Below are positions 8,644 to 17,614 of a stretch of DNA of 32,227 nucleotides, piece after piece. The notes under the pieces are model-generated. The model was not told where the DNA came from. It searched no databases and saw only the letters and a list, made by a program, of their open reading frames with translations. Origin of the DNA: an uncultured Prevotella sp. GTDB lineage: Bacteria > Bacteroidota > Bacteroidia > Bacteroidales > Bacteroidaceae. Position numbers and translations under genes: made by a program. Numbering within the stretch: the first letter of the stretch is position 1; every line of letters begins with the position of its first letter. The DNA is taken from NCBI GenBank assembly GCA_945875635.1, contig CAMCLD010000024.1, forward strand, positions 1 through 32,227, written 5' to 3'.

Positions 8644-8651
8644 TATATTTG
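8644..8651 (+). promoter_or_regulatory. candidate -7 box for dnaG
   Basis: TATATTTG, a full TAnnTTTG match, 35 bp before the GTG start of dnaG and just after the transporter stop. The upstream box is poor. Confidence 0.4.
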
Positions 8652-8685
8652 CATTGCATTACTGATTTGCAATAATTATTTTAGA

Positions 8686-10620
8686 GTGATAGACAGGCAG
8701 ACGATAGACAGAATCATGGATGCCGCCAACATTGTTGACGTTATCTCCGAGTTCGTGACTTTAAGGAAAAGAGGCACGAGCTACAAAGGTTTATGCCCTT
8801 TTCACGATGACACCACACCTTCCTTCTCTGTATCTCCTGCCAAAGGCATTTACAAATGTTTTGCCTGTGGTGAATCTGGCAACACCCTCAACTTCATCAT
8901 GAAGCACGAGCAGATGACATACCCAGAGGCATTGAGATGGCTGGCAAAGAAATATGGTATCGAGATAAAGGAGAGGGAACTGTCAGAAGAAGAAAAGAAA
9001 AACGACAGTGAGAGAGAAGCAATGTTCCTTGTAAACGAATGGGCTGCCGATTATTTTGAGAAATCGCTTCATAATGACGTCGATGGTGCATCAGTAGGCC
9101 TACCTTACTATCGGTCAAGAGGCATTAGGGACGACATTATAAGAAAATTCCGCCTTGGATTCTCTCCGTCAAGACACAATGCCCTTTCTGAAGCTGCTGT
9201 CAAGGCTGGATACAAGGAAGATTATCTTGTACGTACAGGACTTTGCCTAAGACGCGATGATGGCACTATTACCGACAGGTTTTATGGAAGAGTCATCTTT
9301 CCGTGGATAGGCATAAGCGGCAAGGTCGTGGCATTCGGAGGACGACTCCTTGACTCCAGGACAAAGGGTGTAACTCAGAAATATGTCAATTCCTCAGACT
9401 CTGAGATTTATCACAAGGAAAAAGAACTGTACGGTATATACCAGGCAAAGAAAGCGATATCCAAACTCGACCTCGTATATATGGTTGAAGGATATACAGA
9501 TGTCATTGCCATGCACCAGTGCGGCATTGAGAATGTTGTAGCCAACTCGGGTACTGCACTCAGCATCCATCAAATAAGACTCCTACGAAGGTTCACCACA
9601 AACATAGTATTGCTTTACGACGGTGATGAGGCTGGCATTCATGCAGCCATGAGAGGTACGGACATGCTGCTGGCAGAAGGAATGAACGTTAAAGTCCTTA
9701 TCCTACCCGACAATGACGACCCAGACAGTTTTGCGAGGAAGCACACCGCCGAAGAATTCAGGAATTATATTGCAGAGCATCAGAAAGACTTCATAGAGTT
9801 TAAGTCTGACATCATGCTCAATGGAGTAACAGACCCTACGAAGAAGTCTGAGGCAATAACTTCAATAGTAGGAAGCATAGCAGTCATAAAGGACCAGATT
9901 CTCAGAGCCACATACATAAGGGAATGTTCCAACCGAACGGGTATAGCTGAGGCAACCCTTATATCCTCAATGAACAGACTGATTTATTCAGGAAAGGAAC
10001 AAGAGAGGAAAGAATCCGAGAGGAGCATCACAAAGCAGCATGTGGGAAACAATCAACCGATAGGGAAAGCAGCACCTCAGCAGAACACGCCCAAAGTTGA
10101 ACAGTTGCTGATACAAATGGTCATTAGACATGGTGAGGAAATAATAATCAGGAACGTGGATGATGGCAAAGGGAACCAGATAAGCCTGAACGTGGCACAA
10201 TATATAAGTTACGACCTTGGGCTTGACAATCTCTCGTTCAGCAACCATATATACAACAAGATACTTGACGAGGCTGTGGAGCAAAGCGGCAAAGACGGTT
10301 TCTCGGCAGAGGAGTATTTCACCAGACATCACGACATAGAGATAAGTACCCTTGCTGTCAGCATGAGTGTTGAGGAATTCAAGCTGCCAGAAAGACTGGC
10401 TGTAAAAAATGATGAGTCAAACCTCAGAGAACTTGTTTTCCATCTAATCCTTGACTTCAGGATGAACATCATGGAATGCAGGCTTAGGGACTTGCAGGCT
10501 GAGCTGGCACAGTATGCCAACGATACAGATAAGATGAGAGAAATCCTGCAAGCTATCAAGCAGACCCAGGACATTAGAAATGTCCTTGCAAGAAAACTGG
10601 GTAACGACATCGTTTCGTAG
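8686..10620 (+). CDS. dnaG: DNA primase DnaG
   Basis: Synthesises RNA primers at the replication fork. The CHC2 zinc finger is intact (C37, H40, C58, C61 in CPFH...CFAC). The TOPRIM catalytic site shows E268 in MVEGYTD and D312/D314 in LLYDGDEAG. A low-complexity linker around 490-520 leads to a helical C-terminal helicase-interaction domain. I place the start at the GTG at 8686, giving VIDRQTIDRIMDAANIVDVI, which matches the usual MID... start of the family. The open frame runs further upstream but overlaps the transporter gene and is not DnaG-like. The product is 644 aa, normal for Bacteroidales. cls follows after 49 bp. Confidence 0.95.
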   Translation: MIDRQTIDRIMDAANIVDVISEFVTLRKRGTSYKGLCPFHDDTTPSFSVSPAKGIYKCFACGESGNTLNFIMKHEQMTYPEALRWLAKKYGIEIKERELSEEEKKNDSEREAMFLVNEWAADYFEKSLHNDVDGASVGLPYYRSRGIRDDIIRKFRLGFSPSRHNALSEAAVKAGYKEDYLVRTGLCLRRDDGTITDRFYGRVIFPWIGISGKVVAFGGRLLDSRTKGVTQKYVNSSDSEIYHKEKELYGIYQAKKAISKLDLVYMVEGYTDVIAMHQCGIENVVANSGTALSIHQIRLLRRFTTNIVLLYDGDEAGIHAAMRGTDMLLAEGMNVKVLILPDNDDPDSFARKHTAEEFRNYIAEHQKDFIEFKSDIMLNGVTDPTKKSEAITSIVGSIAVIKDQILRATYIRECSNRTGIAEATLISSMNRLIYSGKEQERKESERSITKQHVGNNQPIGKAAPQQNTPKVEQLLIQMVIRHGEEIIIRNVDDGKGNQISLNVAQYISYDLGLDNLSFSNHIYNKILDEAVEQSGKDGFSAEEYFTRHHDIEISTLAVSMSVEEFKLPERLAVKNDESNLRELVFHLILDFRMNIMECRLRDLQAELAQYANDTDKMREILQAIKQTQDIRNVLARKLGNDIVS

Positions 10621-10628
10621 ATAAATGG

Positions 10629-10643
10629 TCAACTTTCGCAAGT
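10629..10643 (+). repeat. solo copy of the 15-bp ACTTGCGAAAGTTGA repeat
   Basis: This 15-mer (here TCAACTTTCGCAAGT) starts 8 bp after the dnaG stop. The exact reverse complement recurs at 21881-21895 as the right arm of an inverted repeat in the dnaX leader. Confidence 0.6.
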
Positions 10644-10669
10644 AAGTATTTCAACATTTAAATATATAT

Positions 10670-12091
10670 ATGATATATATTCACTGGATAGGCATATTGC
10701 TATACGCTACCATCACCATCCTGGCAATGTTAGCGGTATTGATGGACAACAGGCAGCCTGCCAAGACTATCGCATGGCTGTTGGTGTTGTCGTTCGTGCC
10801 TATTGTGGGTATTGTCTTGTATTTCTTTTTCGGGCAGAATTCCAGAAGGGAACGTATCATATCACAACAAAGCATTGACCTAATTACAAAACGTTCAATG
10901 CTGGAATTTGTAGAACAAGACGGACTTAATGTGCCAGAAAGTCATAAGCAGACCGTAAACCTGTTTGTCAACCAGACATGGGCATTGCCATTCAAGGACA
11001 ACGAGGTGGAGATTTTCACGTCTGGATATAAATTCTTTCTTGGTGTTCTTTTGGACATTGGCAAGGCTACAAGACACATACACATCGATACTTATATCAT
11101 TGACGACGACCCGCTTGGAAACCTAATTGCCGATGCTCTCGCTGATGCAGTGAAAAGGGGGGTTGAAGTTAGGGTAATTTATGATGATGTGGGAAGTTGG
11201 AAAACGAGCAACTCTTTTTTCAGAAAGATGGAGGAAAACGGCATCATGCAGAAACCTTTCATGCCAGTAAGATTCCCAGCGCTCACAGGAAAGGTAAACT
11301 ACCGCAACCACCGAAAGATATGCGTCATAGACGGCAGTGTCGGATATATAGGCGGCATGAACATTGCAATGCGCTACATCAGGGGTGTCAAGAGTACGCC
11401 ATGGAAAGATACTCACATAAGGATAAAAGGTGCAGCAGTATATGGACTTCAAAGAGCTTTCCTTGTTGACTGGTATTTTGTCAGCCAGACCCTAATATCC
11501 GACAAGAAATTTTATCCACACATAAACATTAAGCCAAACAACTGCATAATGCAGATTGTGACAAGCAGCCCTACAAGTCCATGGCCTGAGATTGAACAGG
11601 GTTATGTGAAGATTCTTCTTGAGGCAAAGAAATATGTTTACATCGAGACTCCTTATTTCATGCCAACGGAACCTATATTGTTTGCCATGAGAACAGCTGC
11701 GATATCGGGAACCGACATAAGATTGATGATTCCTTTCCATACAGATGCCATTTTTGCCGAATGGGCATCAAGGTCTTACGTAAGGCAGACCATTGAGGCT
11801 GGTGTAAAAGTATATTTTTACAGGGAGGGATTCAACCACTCAAAACTGCTTATAGCTGATGACACCCTGGCTTCATGTGGCTCAGCCAATGTTGATTTCA
11901 GAAGTTTTGAGAACAATTTCGAGGCAAACGCATTCATATACGACAGAGACCTTGCCTTGAAACTAAAAGATGTCTTCCTGGCAGATATTAGGTTGTGCGA
12001 CAAGTACGAGGACCACTTCAATACACGCAATAATAATTTCTTCATACGTCTATGGGAGTCACTCGTCAGACTTCTGTCTCCGCTGATGTAA
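10670..12091 (+). CDS. cls: cardiolipin synthase
   Basis: Condenses phosphatidylglycerol to cardiolipin at the inner membrane. 473 aa. Two N-terminal transmembrane helices (about 4-25 and 34-54, the PLDc_N region) precede two phospholipase-D catalytic motifs: H214-x-K216-xxxx-D221 in NHRKICVIDG and H390-x-K392-xxxx-D397 in NHSKLLIADD. Length and layout match ClsA-type enzymes. ATG at 10670 lies in an AT-rich leader 49 bp after dnaG with no promoter box seen between, so it probably shares the dnaG transcript. Its 3' end overlaps the convergent rsmD by 26 bp. Confidence 0.93.
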   Translation: MIYIHWIGILLYATITILAMLAVLMDNRQPAKTIAWLLVLSFVPIVGIVLYFFFGQNSRRERIISQQSIDLITKRSMLEFVEQDGLNVPESHKQTVNLFVNQTWALPFKDNEVEIFTSGYKFFLGVLLDIGKATRHIHIDTYIIDDDPLGNLIADALADAVKRGVEVRVIYDDVGSWKTSNSFFRKMEENGIMQKPFMPVRFPALTGKVNYRNHRKICVIDGSVGYIGGMNIAMRYIRGVKSTPWKDTHIRIKGAAVYGLQRAFLVDWYFVSQTLISDKKFYPHINIKPNNCIMQIVTSSPTSPWPEIEQGYVKILLEAKKYVYIETPYFMPTEPILFAMRTAAISGTDIRLMIPFHTDAIFAEWASRSYVRQTIEAGVKVYFYREGFNHSKLLIADDTLASCGSANVDFRSFENNFEANAFIYDRDLALKLKDVFLADIRLCDKYEDHFNTRNNNFFIRLWESLVRLLSPLM

Positions 12092-12626
12092 CAGGATATT
12101 TGAAGATGCTGAAATTGACACTGCCATAACTTCTGTGGTCAATAATTCTGGAATCGGCTGAAAAATCATGGTCTCTTCCATGCTCAAGGACAAATATCCC
12201 GTCTGGCTTCAGAATGCCGCCATCAAGCACAAGTGATGGTAACGAAGTAAGTTCTTCAAGAGCGTAAGGGGGGTCCGCAAAGACCATGTCGAATTTCTTA
12301 TGACACGATTTGAGGAATTTAAAGACATCACCTTTTACAAGGTTGCAGTTCTTGGCACCTATCTTTGACAGACACTGTTGGATGAAACGAGCATGTTCGC
12401 GGTCTCTCTCCACACTGGTAACCATAGAGCATCCTCTTGACAACAGCTCGAACGAGATGCTTCCTGTTCCGGCGAATAGGTCAAGAGCCTCTGCATCTTC
12501 CAAGTCAATGAGTCCGTTTACGACATTGAAGATGTTCTCTTTTGCAAAATCTGTCGTTGGACGCGCCTTGAATGTTTTCGGTATGTCAAAATGGCGTCCT
12601 TTATATATACCCGTTATAATTCTCAT
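12066..12626 (-). CDS. rsmD: 16S rRNA (guanine(966)-N(2))-methyltransferase RsmD
   Basis: 186-aa SAM-dependent methyltransferase modifying 16S rRNA in the small subunit. The SAM-binding motif is DLFAGTGSISFELLSRG (49-65) and the catalytic N6/N2-type motif is ADPPYAL (117-123). The N-terminal MRIITGIYKGRHF and RPTTDFAKENIFN are typical of RsmD. The start overlaps the stop of the DUF3822 gene by 4 bp, so the pair is translationally coupled. The 3' end overlaps cls on the opposite strand. Confidence 0.94.
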   Translation of the reverse strand: MRIITGIYKGRHFDIPKTFKARPTTDFAKENIFNVVNGLIDLEDAEALDLFAGTGSISFELLSRGCSMVTSVERDREHARFIQQCLSKIGAKNCNLVKGDVFKFLKSCHKKFDMVFADPPYALEELTSLPSLVLDGGILKPDGIFVLEHGRDHDFSADSRIIDHRSYGSVNFSIFKYPVTSAETEV

Positions 12627-13450
12627 TTTCCTGAAAGGTGTAATGCCATGACATCATAAGGAACATTGTCAATGGCTGTTATTGGTGCTCTGTTGAATTC
12701 TGCCGATGGACTTACTTTGTACACCCTTCTCACGTGCTGGCGAAGCTTCTCTATCAGGGTGTCACTATCGGCATAAGAACCAGCGATGTGCATCTCGTCG
12801 CTTTCATTGCTCAGGCCTAACTGTCTCCATACGTATAGAAGGAAATACAAGGCATCCTGATATGGACCGACTTCAAACTTGTTGGAGTATTTGAAACGCC
12901 CATTGGCATAGCAGAAGACATCCATGCTGTAATCGTGGAAATATGCGTACACTTTAGTGCGAAGACCTGTGATACTCCGTCTATATAGATGAAGCCAGAC
13001 TGGTTGTACGGCAGGAATGAAACGACTATCCTTGAAATGGTCTTCTATGACAAGGCGCACGTCATTGTTTACAGGGAAACAAGCCACCACCCCCAACTCT
13101 GTAAGGAAAGAGGTGTGTATGTCATCACACTTATTAGTAGTAAAGGAATGCTTGAAAAGGTCTGACACAACATCTTGGTCAAACTCGTTTATCGGTATGA
13201 GCATTGTTGGGGCATCTACCATCACCAGTGCCCTACCATAGCCACTCATCAACAATTCAAGTGTCTTGAATGCCTCCCTGAGATTGGCAGACTGAGACAC
13301 TCCGCTCTTCATCTCGAAACACTCAAATGCCATCCGCCTTGGGGCTTGCGGATCACTCGCAGAGCATGATATACAATCAGCACCGAGGCGTATCACTATC
13401 CTTGCCTTGTTTTCCCTATTACTGTTATTCCCAATTTCCTGCATTTTCAT
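12623..13450 (-). CDS. DUF3822 family protein
   Basis: 275-aa protein I recognise as the DUF3822 family, which in Bacteroidales sits directly upstream of rsmD as here. The sequence shows alternating beta strands (RIVIRLGADCISC near 18-30, RALVMVDAPTMLIPI near 74-88, KVYAYFHDYSMDVFCY near 165-180), compatible with an ASKHA/PilM-like fold, but this is inference. No catalytic residues can be named. The start overlaps the end of the upstream membrane protein gene by 26 bp. An ATG two codons later (13444) is an alternative start. Function unknown. Confidence 0.8.
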   Translation of the reverse strand: MKMQEIGNNSNRENKARIVIRLGADCISCSASDPQAPRRMAFECFEMKSGVSQSANLREAFKTLELLMSGYGRALVMVDAPTMLIPINEFDQDVVSDLFKHSFTTNKCDDIHTSFLTELGVVACFPVNNDVRLVIEDHFKDSRFIPAVQPVWLHLYRRSITGLRTKVYAYFHDYSMDVFCYANGRFKYSNKFEVGPYQDALYFLLYVWRQLGLSNESDEMHIAGSYADSDTLIEKLRQHVRRVYKVSPSAEFNRAPITAIDNVPYDVMALHLSGK

Positions 13451-13907
13451 TATTTTTTGTTATGTCTCCTATTTTCAATCCCGGATACGAGCCAGCCACA
13501 GAAGCTTTCTCTATCAGGTTAGAGATGCTGTTCTCGTCAAGACCATTTAGGTATTGGTAATACTGGGCTCCACACTCCATTAGAGGTATATGCTTTCCTG
13601 ACTTGCTTATGCAGGTAGTGACCAATATTTCGAACTCCTCACCATCTGAAAAAGGTATTATTCTCACTGAGTCAGCAAGAAAACCTCTTTTCACAAGTTC
13701 CTTGAATTCCCCTGTATAGAATCCTGTTTCCTTCTTGTATTTCTCCTCGGCAGATCTGATGGCAATAAGTCTTTTTTTTACCACCTCTTCCCTCTTCGCT
13801 CTCTGTCCTTCAAAGAGCAATGGATTTATAATGCTCAGCACGCAAAGCGTTGCAAGACATATTGCGCACAGCGTAAGGAAAAAATCATGTGTCAGTTTTA
13901 TCCTCAT
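13425..13907 (-). CDS. conserved membrane-anchored protein of unknown function
   Basis: 160 aa. One N-terminal transmembrane helix (about 9-31, FFLTLCAICLATLCVLSII) is followed by a basic helix (RAKREEVVKKRLIAIRSAEEKYKKETG) and a small beta-rich domain with two cysteines. The helix followed by ...RSAEEKYKKETGFYTGEFKELV resembles the N-terminal part of type II/IV pseudopilins, but no prepilin cleavage site is evident. It heads a three-gene run with DUF3822 and rsmD and overlaps DUF3822 by 26 bp. No function assigned. Confidence 0.7.
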   Translation of the reverse strand: MRIKLTHDFFLTLCAICLATLCVLSIINPLLFEGQRAKREEVVKKRLIAIRSAEEKYKKETGFYTGEFKELVKRGFLADSVRIIPFSDGEEFEILVTTCISKSGKHIPLMECGAQYYQYLNGLDENSISNLIEKASVAGSYPGLKIGDITKNNENAGNWE

Positions 13908-14028
13908 CCCAAACTATTTTAATCAAGCGTCTTATGTTTTCGGCATGCTTTCTGTAAACAACGTTTTCCAACACCCATCAACAATGAAAAAACAAATGAC
14001 TTTGTTTTTATATTCGCCCAACTTTCAC

Positions 14029-14044
14029 TAATTTTGCAAAATTA
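14029..14044. promoter_or_regulatory. 16-bp perfect palindrome made of two divergent -7 boxes
   Basis: TAATTTTGCAAAATTA reads as a TAnnTTTG box on both strands, in the 157-bp gap between the divergent helicase gene (ATG 14065) and the membrane-protein operon (ATG 13907). TTTG at 14001-14004 is a possible upstream box for the plus strand, though its spacing (24 bp) is long. It may be a shared divergent promoter or an operator. Confidence 0.45.
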
Positions 14045-14064
14045 ATAATATTTTCTGACATCCA

Positions 14065-15495
14065 ATGCTTGAAGACGAATTAAAGTATCAAATAAAACAG
14101 GATTTTGTTTTCTGCCCCACCAAGTCACAACAACTCGCCATTGACACGATGGTTCACTTCCTGCTTTCCAAAGAGCAACATCCTGTCATGATTCTGCGTG
14201 GTTTTGCCGGCACAGGAAAGACATCCATAGCTTCAGCAATGGTAAGGATGCTGAGGAGAATAAAATGGAATGTTGAACTGCTGGCACCTACAGGAAGAGC
14301 TGCCAAGGTGTTTTCCGCCTACTCAGGAGCAAAAGCATGGACCATACATAGGAGGATATACAGGAGAAAGTCCATAAACGAAGGAGGCGGAGTGTTCCAA
14401 CTGGGGTTTAACAACAAGAGAAACACGCTTTTCATCGTTGACGAGGCTTCCATGATTACTACAGGGAATGACTTTGCAGAATCCCCATGGGGCAACGGCA
14501 ATCTTCTCGATGACCTTATAGGGTTTGTGTATCAGGGACAAGGATGCCGTCTGATGATGATTGGCGACAAGGCTCAGCTGCCTCCTGTAGGTGAGTGCGA
14601 GAGTCCCGCACTTAGCGGAGAGGTGATGTCATGCCACGGCCTTGATGTCTTTGAGTGCGACCTGACAGACGTGGTAAGACAGGATTCAGAGTCCGGAATA
14701 CTATACAACGCCAACACCATACGTAGGATGATTGAAGGGTTACAGGGCAGAATACCAAGAATACGTCTGTCATGTTTTCCAGACATCCATGTCGTTAACG
14801 GCGATGAGCTGATTGAGTCTCTCGTGACGAGCTACAACAAGGTGGGAATTGACGAGACCATCGTTGTCACAAGGTCAAATAAAAGGGCTAACATATACAA
14901 CACAGGAATAAGGAACAGCATTCTCGACAGAGAGGAGATACTGACAAGAGGAGACATGCTTATGGTAGTCAAGAACAACTATCACTGGAAAGTTGACTTC
15001 CTCGGTGAAGGGGCGTTTATAGCCAACGGTGACAGAGTGACTGTACAGAGAGTGAGAAACATCAGGGAATTATATGGCTTCCACTTTGCAGACATCACAC
15101 TGCAGATGCCTGACTATAACAACGAAGAGTTCAAAGCCACAGCTATCCTCGACAGTCTGCAGAGCGAAGCTCCTGCCCTGACAAGAGAGCAAGAGGCAAC
15201 GCTATATTCGGAGGTCCTCAGCGACTATATGTACATAGCCGGAAAGAAGGAAAGGATGGAGAAACTGAAAGACGATGTATATTACAACGCTCTTCAGATT
15301 AAATACGCTTATGCCACGACATGCCATAAGGCACAGGGTGGACAATGGGCTCATGTATATGTTGACCAAGGTTATATGACCGACGATATGTTCACTGCCG
15401 ACTATATGCACTGGCTTTACACAGCCATAACAAGGGCTACAGAGCATCTGTTCCTTGTCAACTGGAACAAAAGGCAGTTAGAGGAAGGAAAGTGA
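14065..15495 (+). CDS. RecD2-like superfamily 1 DNA helicase
   Basis: 476-aa ATP-dependent helicase. Motifs in order: Q-motif region TKSQQLAIDTM (19-29), Walker A GFAGTGKTS (46-54), motif Ia LLAPTGRAAK (72-81), TIHRRIYR (93-100), Walker B FIVDEASMI (123-131), motif III GDKAQLPPVG (167-176), and motifs V-VI near the C-terminus, CHKAQGGQW (about 421-429) and TAITRATEH (about 452-460). This is a compact form without the N-terminal extension of full RecD2, and no RecB/RecC is near. It probably acts in DNA repair or replication-fork processing. It is transcribed alone, divergent from the membrane-protein/DUF3822/rsmD operon. Confidence 0.9.
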   Translation: MLEDELKYQIKQDFVFCPTKSQQLAIDTMVHFLLSKEQHPVMILRGFAGTGKTSIASAMVRMLRRIKWNVELLAPTGRAAKVFSAYSGAKAWTIHRRIYRRKSINEGGGVFQLGFNNKRNTLFIVDEASMITTGNDFAESPWGNGNLLDDLIGFVYQGQGCRLMMIGDKAQLPPVGECESPALSGEVMSCHGLDVFECDLTDVVRQDSESGILYNANTIRRMIEGLQGRIPRIRLSCFPDIHVVNGDELIESLVTSYNKVGIDETIVVTRSNKRANIYNTGIRNSILDREEILTRGDMLMVVKNNYHWKVDFLGEGAFIANGDRVTVQRVRNIRELYGFHFADITLQMPDYNNEEFKATAILDSLQSEAPALTREQEATLYSEVLSDYMYIAGKKERMEKLKDDVYYNALQIKYAYATTCHKAQGGQWAHVYVDQGYMTDDMFTADYMHWLYTAITRATEHLFLVNWNKRQLEEGK

Positions 15496-15558
15496 GTCGT
15501 GGAAGATTGAAGATTGAAAATGAGACAGGTCTCCTGACAGGACACTGTAAGTTGGCTT

Positions 15559-16344
15559 TCATTTCACCCTGCCTGCCTTGAGACCTCTTATAACCGCACT
15601 CGTAAACCCAGCATTCTCCATCTCATTAAGACCGCGTATGGTCAGACCACCTGGAGTGGTTACTTTGTCAATAGCTTCTTCTGGATGCTCATTGGTTTTC
15701 TGCAATAGTTGCACAGCACCTTTTATTGTCTGGAGGACTATCTTTTTTGCCATCTTCGCCTTAAAACCGAGTTCTACGGCTCCCTCTACATTGGCCCGTA
15801 CATATCTCATGGCATACGCTATAGAACAAGACAAGGCTGTAGCGGATGGATACTGGCTCTCTTCTATTATTATGCTCTCACCCATCGAATTGAAGATGCC
15901 ACTAATCCTGTCAATATTTTCGGGAGTAGCATCCACTGGAGTAATATATGTCATGGACTCCCTGTAAGCAATGGCGATATTTGGCATAACCAGAAATAGC
16001 TGTGGAATAACGCCATCTTTTTCCAACCATGACTTTATAATTGCAGATGGAACTCCTGCCGCCACGACTATCAATGTCTGCCTGGCATAGTCTAGTACGT
16101 CCTTTATTCCTGTCAGGGTTTTCTCTACCGCCCATGGCTTTACTACCACACACAGAATATCTGCTCCTGTTGCAGCCTTGCAGTTATCCGGTGTCACTAC
16201 GGCTCCCTTACCCGCAAAATAATCAAGCACTGGTTTATTATGGTCACATACTGTAAGCTGTGAAGGAACGAAATCGTCAATATTTAGCAATCCTTCAGCT
16301 ATGGCACCACCCATAGCTCCTGCTCCGATAATAGATACTTTCAT
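15559..16344 (-). CDS. proC: pyrroline-5-carboxylate reductase
   Basis: Reduces pyrroline-5-carboxylate to proline. With ATG at 16344 the product is 261 aa and opens with MKVSIIGAGAMGGAIAEGL, the expected Rossmann nucleotide-binding motif. The C-terminal dimerisation domain carries the family signature KVTTPGGLTIRGLNEME. The open frame extends to an ATG at 16380, adding MRGKQGGGASSI, but those codons come from a GC-rich intergenic repeat, so I take 16344 as the start. It is the last gene of the arginine block, 64 bp after argD, which may reflect shared glutamate-derived metabolism. Confidence 0.93.
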   Translation of the reverse strand: MKVSIIGAGAMGGAIAEGLLNIDDFVPSQLTVCDHNKPVLDYFAGKGAVVTPDNCKAATGADILCVVVKPWAVEKTLTGIKDVLDYARQTLIVVAAGVPSAIIKSWLEKDGVIPQLFLVMPNIAIAYRESMTYITPVDATPENIDRISGIFNSMGESIIIEESQYPSATALSCSIAYAMRYVRANVEGAVELGFKAKMAKKIVLQTIKGAVQLLQKTNEHPEEAIDKVTTPGGLTIRGLNEMENAGFTSAVIRGLKAGRVK

Positions 16345-16352
16345 AATGGATG

Positions 16353-16400
16353 AAGCCCCACCCCCTTGCTTCCCTCTCATGGAGGTGCGGGGAATGAGGC
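16353..16400. repeat. degenerate GC-rich intergenic repeat in the proC leader
   Basis: Fills most of the 64-bp argD-proC gap. On the minus strand it resembles the right-end family copy (a CCCTCTC.../...GGGGGTGAGGCT-like sequence) but has diverged. It stays open in the proC frame and would add 12 residues if translation began at 16380. Confidence 0.6.
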
Positions 16401-16408
16401 GAATAATC

Positions 16409-17614
16409 TTAAATTGTTATTAAAATGTGTTTGAGTTTTTCTATGAATATGTCTGCCATATCCTTGGTGAAGCAGAGTGGCGGCAGCAGTCGCAGGATGT
16501 TTGTTGAGGCACATCCCGTGAAGATGTGGTCGTCGAAGAGCAGGCGCGAGCGCACGTCCTTGTGGGGGATGTCGAGTTCGATGCCAATCATGAGTCCTCT
16601 TCCGCGAACATCGGTGATATGCTTTTCTGTCTGCTGCAATTCCTTGAGTTTGTCAAGGAGATAGTCGCCCACCTCACGGGCGTTCTCCACGAGATTCTCC
16701 TGCTCCATCACGTCGATTACTGCAAGTGCTGCAGTACATGCAAGATGGTTGCCGCCAAAGGTGGTGCCCAACTGTCCATATTCAGGCTTGAAGTCGGGAG
16801 AGATGAGCACTGCTCCCATGGGGAATCCGTTGCCTATACCCTTTGCGCATGTGATGATGTCGGGACGGATGTCGAGCCACTGATGGGCAAAGAACTTTCC
16901 GCTACGGCCATATCCGCACTGTATCTCGTCGCATATCAGTATGGCTCCGTATTTCTTGCAGAGTGCCTGCAAAGCCTGTGCAAACTCGGGAGTGGCGAGA
17001 CGTATGCCACCAACACCCTGTATGCACTCGATGATACATGCACACACGTCGCCCTTTGCCAATTCCTTCTCCCATGCCTCAATGTCGTTGAGGGGGAGAT
17101 AGGTGGTGTGTCCGTTGGCATTGATTGGGGCGATAATCTTGGGGTTATTGGTCACCTCCACAGCCAATGATGTGCGTCCGTGGAATGCCTTTTCGGCTGA
17201 GAGCACACGGGTGCGGCCTGTCTTGAAGGATGCCAACTTCAGTGCATTCTCATTTGCCTCGGCTCCACTGTTGATGAGGAAGAGTTGGTAGTCGTAATAA
17301 CTGCTAATCTTACCGAGACGCTTTGCCAATTGTTGCTGCAATTTGTTGATAACCGAGTTGGAGTAGAATCCCAACTTGTTCATCTGTGCGGTCATCATCT
17401 CCACATAGTGAGGATGGCAGTGACCGATACTGATAACGGCATGTCCGCCATAGATGTCAAGATATTCCTGACCCTTGTCGTCCCATACCTTGCAGCCCTT
17501 TCCCTGTACGATATTTGTATTGAATAATGGATATACGTCGAATAGGCAGCCCCCCTGCCCCCCGGTGGGGGGTGTTGAGGTATGTCCTGATATAGTATTA
17601 TTATTGTTATTCAT
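16409..17614 (-). CDS. argD: acetylornithine/succinylornithine aminotransferase with repeat-encoded N-terminal extension
   Basis: PLP-dependent class III aminotransferase of arginine synthesis. In Bacteroides the pathway is known to use N-succinyl rather than N-acetyl intermediates, so succinylornithine is a likely product. 401 aa. NSGAEANENALKL (115-127) and ICDEIQCGYG (227-236) contribute to the PLP site, and the Schiff-base lysine is K258 in CAKGIGNGFPMG. Residues 24-401 form a complete enzyme beginning at LFDVYPLF. Residues 1-23 are extra: an Asn run (MNNNNN) from an ATT/AAT triplet stretch, then STPPTGGQGG (13-22) encoded by the GC-rich repeat. The start codon itself lies inside the inverted-repeat interval. 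argC ends 76 bp upstream. Confidence 0.94.
   Translation of the reverse strand: MNNNNNTISGHTSTPPTGGQGGCLFDVYPLFNTNIVQGKGCKVWDDKGQEYLDIYGGHAVISIGHCHPHYVEMMTAQMNKLGFYSNSVINKLQQQLAKRLGKISSYYDYQLFLINSGAEANENALKLASFKTGRTRVLSAEKAFHGRTSLAVEVTNNPKIIAPINANGHTTYLPLNDIEAWEKELAKGDVCACIIECIQGVGGIRLATPEFAQALQALCKKYGAILICDEIQCGYGRSGKFFAHQWLDIRPDIITCAKGIGNGFPMGAVLISPDFKPEYGQLGTTFGGNHLACTAALAVIDVMEQENLVENAREVGDYLLDKLKELQQTEKHITDVRGRGLMIGIELDIPHKDVRSRLLFDDHIFTGCASTNILRLLPPLCFTKDMADIFIEKLKHILITI

Noticed and set aside
8503..8685. Upstream extension of the dnaG frame from a TTG inside the transporter gene
   Set aside because: The extra 61 residues overlap another gene and have no DnaG similarity; the GTG at 8686 gives the expected N-terminus.
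15496..15558. Possible terminator between the helicase gene and proC
   Set aside because: Only short imperfect inverted repeats and no U-run are seen, so no terminator can be supported.
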